Source of the DNA: Pseudotabrizicola sp051200875
GTDB taxonomy: Bacteria; Pseudomonadota; Alphaproteobacteria; Rhodobacterales; Rhodobacteraceae
Direction: 5' to 3'
DNA length: 64,000 bases
NCBI RefSeq assembly: GCF_051200875.1
Contig: NZ_CP195191.1
Location: 2,480,001-2,544,000 of the forward strand
Every line of letters begins with the position of its first letter. The stretch's first letter is position 1. The notes under the pieces were generated by a model, which was given only the letters and a program-made list of their open reading frames with translations, was not told the DNA's origin and searched no databases. The position numbers and the translations under genes are program-made. Below are positions 52,646 through 60,178 of the stretch, in pieces.

Positions 52646-53116
52646 CTACTTGGATCGTCCGACGTTCATCACCCAGTAATATTTGCCATCGGCCACGGCC
52701 AGACCGATGCCGATTTCGCGCACATTGGATTTCAGGATATTAGCCCAATGGCCGGGAGAGTTTTTCCAGATCATCGCGGTGGAGTTCACGGATGGGCTGC
52801 CCATCTTCGCGATGTTTTCTGCGGCCGTGCGGTAACGGTAGCCATTGGACTTGATGCGCTGCCCCATATCCGGCCCACCAGCCCGCTGATGGGCGAAATA
52901 CCTGCGGTCGGCCATGTCGCAGGCATGCTGTTGCGCAGCCTTTGTCAGGTTTCCGTTCTTGGACAAGGTCGCCAGTCCCTTCGCCTTTCGCTGTGCGTTG
53001 ATCCAGCCAATCATCTCTGCCTCCATCGCGGCGGCTTGTTTCGGCTTGGTGCAGGCAAAGCTGGCCGTCGTGGAAAGCGCCAGAAGGCTGGCCAAAACGA
53101 TTGATTTGGAAAACAT
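52646..53116 (-). CDS. Secreted CAP/SCP-domain protein
   Basis: A 156-residue protein with signal peptide FSKSIVLASLLALSTTASFA and a CAP domain (INAQRKAKGLATLSKNGNLTKAAQQHACDMADRRYFAH, GYRYRTAAENIA, SPGHWANILKSNVREIGIGL). It is of the YkwD type; function in bacteria is mostly unknown. GAGGATCGT precedes ATG 53116. It ends 9 bp from the convergent HPP-CBS gene. Confidence 0.9.
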   Translation of the reverse strand: MFSKSIVLASLLALSTTASFACTKPKQAAAMEAEMIGWINAQRKAKGLATLSKNGNLTKAAQQHACDMADRRYFAHQRAGGPDMGQRIKSNGYRYRTAAENIAKMGSPSVNSTAMIWKNSPGHWANILKSNVREIGIGLAVADGKYYWVMNVGRSK

Positions 53117-53174
53117 ACGATCCTCGCTGCGCAATTTGCAGGAAGGATAGCAGCAGTTTGAAAGAATCGCTTGT

Positions 53175-54323
53175 TTATCTGCACAAGGCCGCGTGACGGC
53201 CTGCCCATTTGCCGCTGGCCCAGCACCCGGTCAGCAGATATCCGCCCGTAGGCGCCTCCCAATCCAGCATTTCGCCACAGGCAAAGATGCGAGGAAGGGC
53301 TTTCAGTTCCAAACCTTCGGTCAGCGCAGCGCGAGTGATTCCGCCGGCGACCGAGATCGCCTCATCTATCGGGCGCGGACCCAACAAGGGAATTGGCAAT
53401 GCCGTCAACGCCTGCTCCAAGTCCAGTCCGCGCCCGAATTCCAAGACCAAGGCCGCTGCCACCGGCGAAAGGCCCAGCTTGCGCAGCCGGTTTCCAAGAC
53501 TGTCGGACGCTTTCAACCGTGCCAATCGCGCTTGCAGGGCTTGCGGTGACAAGTCTGGCATCAGGTCAAGGTGCAGCCGTGCCCCGCCACGCAGAGCGCG
53601 ACTGACAGCATAGATGCCCCCGCCCTCCATCCCCTTTGCAGACACCACGAACTCCCCACGCTCACGTCGACCCTCCACGCTCAGAACGGCCCCCTTGACC
53701 GCCTGCCCAAAATGCCGTGCCATATGAGGCGACCAGTCGACACGAAAGCCCATATTCGCGGGCTGAAACGGCGAGATCTGAACACCCTTTTCCACAAGCC
53801 ACGGCACCCAGGCGGCATCCGACCCCAGCCGCGCCCAGCTTGCGCCGCCCAGCGCCAGTACCGTGACCTTGGGCCGCAAGACTTGGCGTCCCTCGGGCGT
53901 GTCAAAGGCTAGAGCGTCTCCTGCAAACCCCAGCCAGCGCCACCGGGTTCTGATCTCCACGCCCAAGTCCGCCAGTCGCGCCAGCCAAGCCCGCAGCAGG
54001 GGCGAGCCTTTCATTTTCACCGGAAACACCCGCCCGGAAGTGCCGGTAAAGACCTCTTGGCCCAAGTCGCGGCACCAGTCCTTCACAGCTTCCGGCCCGA
54101 ACGCGGCCAGCATCGGGGTCAGCCAATCGCTGTCGTAGTGCTGGGAAAACGCGGGCAAGGCTTCGTCCTTGGTCACGTTCAACCCGGATTTTCCGGCCAT
54201 CAGAAACTTGCGCGCGACCGTGGGCTTTGCCTCAGCCACCAAAACCCGCCGTCCTGCCCGGGCCAATTCCTCGGCCGCCATCAGGCCCGCGGGACCGCCC
54301 CCAATGACCAGCGCGTCACTCAT
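53175..54323 (-). CDS. FAD-dependent flavoprotein of the HI0933/BaiN family
   Basis: A 382-residue oxidoreductase: N-terminal FAD-binding VIGGGPAGLMAAEELARAGRRVLVAEA, family stretch KFLMAGKSGLNVTKDE, and the C-terminal AGGITRAALTEGLELKALPRIFACGEMLDWEAPTGGYLLTGCWASGKWAG. It fits the TIGR03862 subgroup; the reaction is not known. It overlaps the upstream channel gene by 8 bp. Confidence 0.9.
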   Translation of the reverse strand: MSDALVIGGGPAGLMAAEELARAGRRVLVAEAKPTVARKFLMAGKSGLNVTKDEALPAFSQHYDSDWLTPMLAAFGPEAVKDWCRDLGQEVFTGTSGRVFPVKMKGSPLLRAWLARLADLGVEIRTRWRWLGFAGDALAFDTPEGRQVLRPKVTVLALGGASWARLGSDAAWVPWLVEKGVQISPFQPANMGFRVDWSPHMARHFGQAVKGAVLSVEGRRERGEFVVSAKGMEGGGIYAVSRALRGGARLHLDLMPDLSPQALQARLARLKASDSLGNRLRKLGLSPVAAALVLEFGRGLDLEQALTALPIPLLGPRPIDEAISVAGGITRAALTEGLELKALPRIFACGEMLDWEAPTGGYLLTGCWASGKWAGRHAALCR

Positions 54324-55632
54324 GCGCCTGCTTCAGATGCACCACGCGCTGCGGGAAGGGCATCTCGATGCCTTCGGCCTTCAGCGCGTTCCAGATGGCA
54401 AACAGCACGGGCGAACGGTACTTGTTCTTTCCGTCGTCAATGCCGTTCACCCAATATTCCAGCACGAAATCCACACTGGATTCGCCAAAACCAGTTAGCT
54501 CGCAATCCGGGCCATCAGGTTTTTCCAAGACAAAAGGCAGGGCTGCGACGGCCTTTTCCACGATTTCGGGGATGCGGTTGATATCGGTGTTATAGCTGAC
54601 CGAAAATTCCGCCTCGTAACGGTTGGCGCTGCCTGCATCGGAATAGTTCACCACGCGACTGGTGATGAAATGTTCATTCGGAACAACAATCCACTTGCCG
54701 TCAAAGGTTTCCAGAATACAGGCCCGTGCCGTCATCTTGACGATGGTGCCTTTTTCGCCGCCATCCAGTTCGACATAGTCGCCCACGGTCGTCTGCCCCT
54801 CGACCAAGAGGATGATGCCGCTGATGAAGTTGGCGGCGATCTGCTGCAACCCAAGCCCGATCCCAACGCCAAGCGCGCCGCCCAAGACCGCGATGGCGGT
54901 CAGGTCGATTCCCATGATCGACATCAGCAGCAAGAAAGCCGCGCCAAAGATCAGGATCTCGGTCGCCTTCACCGCCAATTCCCGCGTGGCAGGACGCAGT
55001 TCCTTTTGCGACTTGATGTAATCGGCCGACTGACGATTTGACCAAGAGCCCATCCAGAACAGGATGGCCCCGGCAATCACGCCGCGGATCAGCGCCATCA
55101 CCGAAAACTGGATATTGCCCAGAACGATCTGTGCTTCTTCCAGCTTGACCATGATCAGGTCCAGCACGCCCAGCGCATAAAGCGCGGCCACCGGGATCAG
55201 CACATATTTCCCCAAAAGCCGCAGGAAGCCGTCGGTCAGCACCTTTTCCACGAACAGGCGTGCGGCGATGAAAATGAACAAACGCTTGCCAAAGGCGATG
55301 ACATCACCCGATCCGAACATTGACCGCGTAAAGGCCTCGCCCAGCGCGGTAAGCCCGTAGGCAATCAGCGGCAGCAAAAGGGGAAGAAATCGCAACGAGA
55401 ACCGGCGCAAGCTGGCGATCATCCCGGTCTTGTCCTCGGCCGGGGTCACGAACTTGGTCACAGCGCGGGTCGCCTTTGCGGCGATTACACGTGCTGCAAG
55501 AAAGGCCACCACCAAAAGCGCGAATTGCGACCATGCGGCGGGTGACGTAAGCCAACCCAGCGCCATTTGTCCGGCTTCATCCAACCAGACCATCACATTG
55601 CCCAGAATTTCCGGCTGACCGCCCATACTCAT
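54316..55632 (-). CDS. MscS-family mechanosensitive channel
   Basis: A 438-residue small-conductance channel. After several hydrophobic segments comes the pore helix and beta domain core: AIAVLGGALGVGIGLGLQQIAANFISGIILLVEGQTTVGDYVELDGGEKGTIVKMTARACILETFDGKWIVVPNEHFITSRVVNYS. It releases solutes on hypo-osmotic shock. ATG 55632 is favoured by AAAAGG 6 bp upstream; the downstream ATG at 55626 is possible. Confidence 0.92.
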   Translation of the reverse strand: MSMGGQPEILGNVMVWLDEAGQMALGWLTSPAAWSQFALLVVAFLAARVIAAKATRAVTKFVTPAEDKTGMIASLRRFSLRFLPLLLPLIAYGLTALGEAFTRSMFGSGDVIAFGKRLFIFIAARLFVEKVLTDGFLRLLGKYVLIPVAALYALGVLDLIMVKLEEAQIVLGNIQFSVMALIRGVIAGAILFWMGSWSNRQSADYIKSQKELRPATRELAVKATEILIFGAAFLLLMSIMGIDLTAIAVLGGALGVGIGLGLQQIAANFISGIILLVEGQTTVGDYVELDGGEKGTIVKMTARACILETFDGKWIVVPNEHFITSRVVNYSDAGSANRYEAEFSVSYNTDINRIPEIVEKAVAALPFVLEKPDGPDCELTGFGESSVDFVLEYWVNGIDDGKNKYRSPVLFAIWNALKAEGIEMPFPQRVVHLKQAHE

Positions 55633-55682
55633 ACCTTGCCTTTTCCCGGTTCCCCTCCATCCTTTGGCGCGGAACAAAGCCC

Positions 55683-55988
55683 ATGACAAGTGATCCCGAT
55701 CCGATCTGCCCGCTTTGCCTGCGTCCGATCCCCGCTGACGTTGCACAAAGCCTGCATCACCTCATCCCTCGCCTCAAGGGTGGCAAGGGAGGGCCAACGG
55801 TTTTGCTGCACCATATCTGCCACAAGGAAATCCACGCCCGTTTTACGGAAACCGAACTGGCCCGGCACTTCAACACGCCCGAGGCTCTGCGAACAAGCGA
55901 CCGGCTTCGCCCTTTCCTCGACTGGGTCGCCAAACGCCCTCCCGGCTTTCTGTCGCGCACCCCCGGTGGCCCGCGCCGCAAGAAATGA
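55683..55988 (+). CDS. HNH-nuclease-fold protein
   Basis: A 101-residue protein with a treble-clef HNH fold: CPLC knuckle, HHLIPRLKGGKGGPTVLLHHICHKEIHARFT. Small lone HNH proteins of this kind are common in alphaproteobacteria and not linked to mobile elements; a DNA-processing role is possible. The start lacks a strong ribosome-binding site. Confidence 0.8.
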   Translation: MTSDPDPICPLCLRPIPADVAQSLHHLIPRLKGGKGGPTVLLHHICHKEIHARFTETELARHFNTPEALRTSDRLRPFLDWVAKRPPGFLSRTPGGPRRKK

Positions 55989-56016
55989 CCAAAGCCCACC
56001 GTCTTTATCTTGGCTC

Positions 56017-56079
56017 AAATATCCCGGGGTCCGGGGCAGAGCCCCGGTCCGCTCTTCCGGCGACAAAGCAACAGGGGGC
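56017..56079. repeat. Second copy of the dispersed GC-rich palindromic repeat
   Basis: AAATATCCCGGGG (56017-56029), inverted CCGGGGC-AGA-GCCCCGG (56031-56047) and CAGGGGGC (56072-56079) repeat the layout seen in the cbbL-cbbS spacer (6239-6302). The stem sequences vary while the flanking 13-mer is exact, as in REP-like intergenic elements. Confidence 0.6.
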
Positions 56080-56085
56080 GAATGG

Positions 56086-56115
56086 AAAAAACCCCGCCAT
56101 GAAGACATGGCGGGG
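56086..56115 (-). terminator. Terminator of ccrM
   Basis: Minus strand CCCCGCCATG-TCTT-CATGGCGGGG followed by TTTTTTCC: perfect 10-bp stem. Confidence 0.93.
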
Positions 56116-56202
56116 CAAGTCGCACCGCGGGCGGACCACGGCGCAGGCGTAAACCATCAATCGGTGTGAAAAAGGCGCGTGCAGCACACGCGCCCCATTG
56201 GA

Positions 56203-57324
56203 TCAGTTCGGGCGGGCCTGATCGGCCTCCATCTCGGCGCGAATCTGCTGGCGAAGGATGTCAATTGGAATCATCTTGCCATCGCGCTTGAAGTGCCAAT
56301 AGGTCCAGCCATTGCAGGACGGCGCCTTTTCATAGGCTGCCCCAACCTGATGGATTGACCCCTTGATGTCATTGCCCACAAGCGTGCCATCGGCACGGAC
56401 CTTGGCCTTGAAACGGCTGCCCTGCGAATAAAGCTCTTCGCCCGGCCGCAGCATACCACGTTCGACCACTTGGCCAAAGGGCACGCGCGGTTCGGCGCGC
56501 TTTGACCCGGTCACTTCCAGACCGCTCGCGTCAAACTTGCGGATCCGGGCCAGACGCTCGGTTGCGACCTTGCGATAGGCCTCTTCGCGTTCAATCCCGA
56601 TGAAATCGCGGCCCAGCATCTTGGCCACAGCCCCGGTCGTGCCGGTACCAAAGAACGGGTCCAGCACCACGTCGCCCGGATTGGTGGTGGCCACCAAGAC
56701 CCGATGCAACAGGCTTTCCGGCTTTTGCGTCGGATGCGCTTTGTCGCCGTTCTCGTCCTTCAGACGCTCGTGCCCCGTGCAAATCGGCAACACCCAGTCC
56801 GACCGCATCTGCACACCGTCATTCAGCGCCTTCAACGCCTCATAGTTGAAGGTGTACTTGGCGTTTTCTTCCTTGCTGGCCCAGATCAGCGTCTCATGCG
56901 CATTGGTCAGGCGCTTGCCCTTGAAGTTCGGCATCGGGTTCGACTTGCGCCAGACCACATCATTCAGCATCCAGAACCCGGCATCCTGCATTGCGGCGCC
57001 AACCCGGAAAATGTTGTGATAGCTGCCAATAGCCCAGATCGCACCCGTTGGTTTCAACAGGCGACGCGCGGCTTTCAGCCAGTCGCGGGTGAATTGGTCA
57101 TAGACGGCAAAGCTGGAAAACTGGTCCCAATGGTCGTCCACCGCATCAACCTTGGAATTGTCGGGACGATGAAGATCGCCCTTCAACTGAAGGTTATAGG
57201 GCGGGTCCGCAAAGATCAGGTCTACGGACGCCTCGGGAAGGCTGTTCATCGCCTCGATGCAATCGCCTTCAAGAATTTGGTTCAGCGGGAGTTTCGCCCC
57301 CTGCTGCGCGGTCATCTTCGTCAT
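56203..57324 (-). CDS. ccrM: Cell-cycle DNA adenine methyltransferase CcrM (GANTC)
   Basis: A 373-residue beta-class N6-adenine methyltransferase. DPPY at residues 40-43 (VDLIFADPPYNLQLKGDLHRPD), the SAM motif FFGTGTTGAVAKMLGR, and the C-terminal RAMA-type domain (GSIHQVGAAYEKAPSCNGWTYWHFKRDGKMIPIDILRQQIR) identify CcrM, which methylates GANTC at the end of replication in alphaproteobacteria. No restriction partner is present. Three GANTC sites lie in or next to the 102-bp promoter spacer. Confidence 0.96.
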   Translation of the reverse strand: MTKMTAQQGAKLPLNQILEGDCIEAMNSLPEASVDLIFADPPYNLQLKGDLHRPDNSKVDAVDDHWDQFSSFAVYDQFTRDWLKAARRLLKPTGAIWAIGSYHNIFRVGAAMQDAGFWMLNDVVWRKSNPMPNFKGKRLTNAHETLIWASKEENAKYTFNYEALKALNDGVQMRSDWVLPICTGHERLKDENGDKAHPTQKPESLLHRVLVATTNPGDVVLDPFFGTGTTGAVAKMLGRDFIGIEREEAYRKVATERLARIRKFDASGLEVTGSKRAEPRVPFGQVVERGMLRPGEELYSQGSRFKAKVRADGTLVGNDIKGSIHQVGAAYEKAPSCNGWTYWHFKRDGKMIPIDILRQQIRAEMEADQARPN

Positions 57325-57389
57325 ATTCTGCCTCTGTCCCAGATCAATCTGGCGGCCTCATTTGGTGGGCCGGTTGATGGGTCTAAGAT

Positions 57390-57428
57390 GAGTCAGAGCT
57401 GATTCGCCGTCAAATTCTTTTTTGAATC
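57390..57428. promoter_or_regulatory. Cluster of three GANTC sites upstream of ccrM
   Basis: GAGTC (57390-57394), GATTC (57401-57405) and GAATC (57424-57428) fall within 39 bp upstream of ccrM. The chance density of GANTC is about one per 256 bp or lower in GC-rich DNA. In Caulobacter, methylation of GANTC sites in the ccrM leader shuts the gene off, so self-control by methylation is likely here. No CtrA box is evident. Confidence 0.65.
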
Positions 57429-58059
57429 AATCACTTACAGAAACGTCTTGATACAAGATGTTGTGCACAGGCTTGAACGAACGTCTATGCACGGGGGTCA
57501 CCCCAAGATTTAGAAGCGCATTCAGATGCTGTTTTGTCGGGTATCCCGCGTTCACTTCCCAGCCGTAGCCGGGGTACTGTTGCGCCAAATCCACCATGAG
57601 CCGATCACGTGTGACTTTTGCGCAAATCGAGGCCGCTGCGATCGACAACGATTTCGCATCTCCCTTCACCACCGCTTCGGCGGAAAGAGCCAGACCTTTC
57701 GGAATCATGTTGCCGTCAATCAGCGCGTAATCGGCGGGAAGGCCCGCGATCGCGCGCTCCATTGCCAGATGGCTGGCGCGCAGAATGTTCAGCGTGTCGA
57801 TCTCTTCGACCGTGGCATGGGCGATGCTGACCCTTGCGACGGCCATTAAAGTGTCGAACAGGCGCTCTCGCTTTGCCGCCGACAAGGCCTTGCTGTCTGC
57901 CAAGCCTTCGGGGATGCGGCTCGGGTCGAGCCAAACCGCAGCCGCTGTCACGGGGCCGCACAGGGGGCCGCGCCCGACCTCATCGACGCCAACGACAAAA
58001 GCCGCACCCTTTTCCAGTGCGGCCGATTCGAAGCTGTAATCTGCGATCGTCTTTGCCAT
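57427..58059 (-). CDS. rnhB: Ribonuclease HII
   Basis: A 210-residue RNase HII removing ribonucleotides from DNA. Catalytic residues lie in VVGVDEVGRGPLCGPV (Asp-Glu), LADSKALSAAKRE and ALIDGN; the ending VTPVHRRSFKPV is typical. The long open frame upstream is not coding; ATG 58059 fits the family start. It is upstream of ccrM on the same strand, a frequent alphaproteobacterial pairing. Confidence 0.95.
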   Translation of the reverse strand: MAKTIADYSFESAALEKGAAFVVGVDEVGRGPLCGPVTAAAVWLDPSRIPEGLADSKALSAAKRERLFDTLMAVARVSIAHATVEEIDTLNILRASHLAMERAIAGLPADYALIDGNMIPKGLALSAEAVVKGDAKSLSIAAASICAKVTRDRLMVDLAQQYPGYGWEVNAGYPTKQHLNALLNLGVTPVHRRSFKPVHNILYQDVSVSD

Positions 58060-58180
58060 GACCCTGACTAGCTTGGGCGCCGGGCAATAAAAAGGGGGCG
58101 AAGGGCTGCTCGTTCCTTCGTCCCAAGGGCAGGTCGGGGATGCGGGCCGGACAGGGGGCAGATGGCCCGCCCCTGCCCGT

Positions 58181-58783
58181 TCAGTACCCGCGATGGGGTC
58201 CGCGGCGGCGGTCGTCGCGGTCAGGACCATATCCACGGTCCTTGTCGCGGCCGTGGCCATAGCCGTGATCACGGTAGCCACGATCGCTGTTGCGCAGGAC
58301 CGGCACGCGGAACCCGGCGTCCCGCAGACATTCTGCGCCATAGACCCGATCCTTGCGGCCGTAGATCGTCGCTTCAAACCCGCATTGCTGCGGTAGGCGC
58401 GACCGCACGCCTTCACGGCGCAGGCAACGTTCCGGGTAAACCGTGGCAGACCGACGGCTGCCGTGGATCTCAATCGCGCAACGGGCAGGAATCACACTGG
58501 GGCGCGAGACATGGACAGGCTCTGCACGGCGCTTCCCGGTGTTGTTGACACCATGGATCAGCGCTCCCACGGCAATCGCGCTGATCAGGGTCCGGGCCAT
58601 CTGGTCGCTGCGGCTGTCCGCCCGTGCTGGAAGCGAGGCCGCAATCATCAAAGCCAAAACCATCAAAGCAATCGTGGCTGAAGACATCAGGCGGCGCATC
58701 GGATGGCGGGACGGTTTGCGGAAGGTCAGGGCAGGACCATGAAATTCTGTCGGGAACCGGCTTTGGCTCAGAGAACGGGACAT
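58181..58783 (-). CDS. Secreted Cys-containing protein with Gly/Arg/Asp/His-rich tail
   Basis: About 200 residues. A signal-peptide-like stretch (MRRLMSSATIALMVLALMIAASLPARA) starts at residue 29, so ATG 58699 may be the true start although AAGGA favours 58783. Four short Cys segments (ARCAIEIHG, ERCLRREG, QQCGFEATIYG, AECLRDAG) resemble repeats in other Rhodobacteraceae exported proteins, and the tail (DRGYRDHGYGHGRDKDRGYG...) is of low complexity. Function unknown. Confidence 0.6.
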   Translation of the reverse strand: MSRSLSQSRFPTEFHGPALTFRKPSRHPMRRLMSSATIALMVLALMIAASLPARADSRSDQMARTLISAIAVGALIHGVNNTGKRRAEPVHVSRPSVIPARCAIEIHGSRRSATVYPERCLRREGVRSRLPQQCGFEATIYGRKDRVYGAECLRDAGFRVPVLRNSDRGYRDHGYGHGRDKDRGYGPDRDDRRRGPHRGY

Positions 58784-58896
58784 CACATTTTCCTTTCGGA
58801 TCGAGGTCTGATCGGGTTTACCTGACCGCCGCAGGTGTCACGCCGGTCGTCATGTCAGAACCCTCGCCCCGGTCCAAAAGGTCAGGCAATATCAGG

Positions 58897-58979
58897 CCCC
58901 TGTCAGGGGATAACAGCCGACCAATTGGGCCTTGTTATCGGATAACATCGCAACCTGCCCCTTGCGGATATTGAATATC
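58897..58979. promoter_or_regulatory. Cluster of palindromes between two divergent exported-protein genes
   Basis: The spacer holds CCCCTG-T-CAGGGG (58897-58909), a half-site GATAACA (58909-58915), the perfect palindrome TGTTATC-G-GATAACA (58933-58947) and GATATT-G-AATATC (58967-58979). All three share a one-base centre. They fit operators of one or more regulators acting on both divergent genes. Confidence 0.55.
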
Positions 58980-59045
58980 AGGGGCCAGATGCGCCATGTT
59001 GGGTCAAACAACGCCTGTCGAGCCATCTCCGGAAAGGAGAGTTTC

Positions 59046-59345
59046 ATGTCCCGACCCAAGACCCGTGTGTTGCTATCGTTCGTGGCAGCGCTTCTTTTCA
59101 CCGCGATGCCCGCCTCGGCGGAATGCTACGCAGATTACAAGGCCAAGCAGGATGACCCCTTGCGCCTGCATTACGGAGTGGCACAAGTCAGTGATGCCAA
59201 TTGCTCGAAAAAAGGGGCAAAGGCTGAACTGGGCGACCGGCTGGCAGCGGCGGGCTGGACGCTGCTGAATGTTGTGTCCACTTTTGGGCCAGAGGGCCTA
59301 GCGGAAAGGCAAGCGAGTGCAGGAGAATATTTCCTCCGTTTCTGA
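59046..59345 (+). CDS. Small secreted protein
   Basis: A 99-residue protein with signal peptide TRVLLSFVAALLFTAMPASA; the mature part begins ECYADYKAKQDDPLRLHYGVAQVSDANC and contains two Cys. Similar small exported proteins occur in Rhodobacteraceae; function unknown. GGAAAGGAGAG precedes the ATG. It overlaps the next gene by 29 bp, so they are an operon. Confidence 0.8.
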   Translation: MSRPKTRVLLSFVAALLFTAMPASAECYADYKAKQDDPLRLHYGVAQVSDANCSKKGAKAELGDRLAAAGWTLLNVVSTFGPEGLAERQASAGEYFLRF

Positions 59346-60021
59346 CAGTCTGAAGGCCGGCAACCGGGTGGTTGCCTTCGGTATCGCCTCAATCGTGCTG
59401 ATCCTTTTCGGCGCGGCGCTCTTTCTGTTTCTGAACCTGCCCGATGCCAATGCTTTCAACGCCCGTGTCGAAAGGCTGTTCGTCGAGAATGACAATCTGA
59501 CGACCGGGGCCGAGATCAAGCTTCTGGAAATCCTTGCACAAAGCGGCACCTCGTTTTCCGAGGTGCTGCAAAGCTACCGGATGGTGATCTTTGTCCTGCT
59601 GGTGTTTTCGACCGCCCTGCTGATCGCGGCGCTGGTCTTTCTGGTGATGATCATCGCCCTGAACCGCCGGATTTCGGCCATTCAACGTTCGGGCATTCAG
59701 GTGGCCAGCCTTATGATCAGCCGCGAAGGACGCGCGGTCTATATCAACGATATGGAATTCCAACTGACCGAAGCCGCGCTTGAAACCCTGTCGGTTCTGG
59801 CCGAAGCGCGTATGGACGACGAAGTGCTGACCGGGTCACAGATCGAGGCCGTGATTTCAGGCCGCAGCGAGGCGGACTGCGACGAGGCCGCCGGCGCCAC
59901 CCGCGTCAAACGCCTGCGCGATGCTTTGGGCAACCAGCTTGTCAGCGAACTTCTGGTGAAAACCATCGCCCGCCGCGGCTATGTGCTGGCGGTTGGAAAA
60001 GACGTGATCCGAATGGTCTAA
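59317..60021 (+). CDS. Two-helix membrane protein with C-terminal winged-helix-like domain
   Basis: A 234-residue protein starting at GTG. Membrane segments lie near 19-40 and 88-115, leaving a periplasmic loop of about 45 residues and a cytoplasmic C-terminal part. The C-terminal region (about 148-226: DMEFQLTEAALETLSVLAEARMDDEVLTGSQI ... ATRVKRLRDALGN ... VKTIARRGYVLA) resembles the OmpR/ToxR-type winged helix, with the RVKRLR recognition helix and RRGYVL wing. It could be a membrane-bound transcription factor sensing through the loop or through the small secreted protein encoded upstream. No known family name can be given. Confidence 0.7.
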   Translation: MQENISSVSDSLKAGNRVVAFGIASIVLILFGAALFLFLNLPDANAFNARVERLFVENDNLTTGAEIKLLEILAQSGTSFSEVLQSYRMVIFVLLVFSTALLIAALVFLVMIIALNRRISAIQRSGIQVASLMISREGRAVYINDMEFQLTEAALETLSVLAEARMDDEVLTGSQIEAVISGRSEADCDEAAGATRVKRLRDALGNQLVSELLVKTIARRGYVLAVGKDVIRMV

Positions 60022-60026
60022 GCGCC

Positions 60027-60070
60027 AAATTCGTTCAAACGAATTTGCAAATTTCTTGCAAGAAATTTGC
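60027..60070. repeat. Two back-to-back perfect palindromes
   Basis: AAATTCGTT-CA-AACGAATTT (60027-60046) is directly followed by a perfect 24-bp palindrome with arm GCAAATTTCTTG (60047-60070). They lie 5 bp after the upstream gene's stop, in AT-rich sequence. No T-run follows, so they may be a repeat element, a protein-binding site or transcript-end hairpins. Confidence 0.6.
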
Positions 60071-60178
60071 GCTGGTCACGCTTCTGTCGCGCAAAGACGA
60101 CAGAACCCTTGCATCAGGGGGGAGGGGGCCCTAAATAGCGCCGCTCTTGTCCGGGATGCAGCCGTGGGGGGATTATAG

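Noticed and set aside
55683..55988. HNH protein plus adjacent repeat as part of a mobile element or homing intron
   Set aside because: Flanking genes are intact, there are no terminal repeats or interrupted gene, and the repeat also occurs in an unrelated spacer.
56203..57324. CcrM as part of a restriction-modification or defence system
   Set aside because: The sequence is the orphan cell-cycle methyltransferase with its RAMA-type C-terminus, beside rnhB; no restriction enzyme is near.
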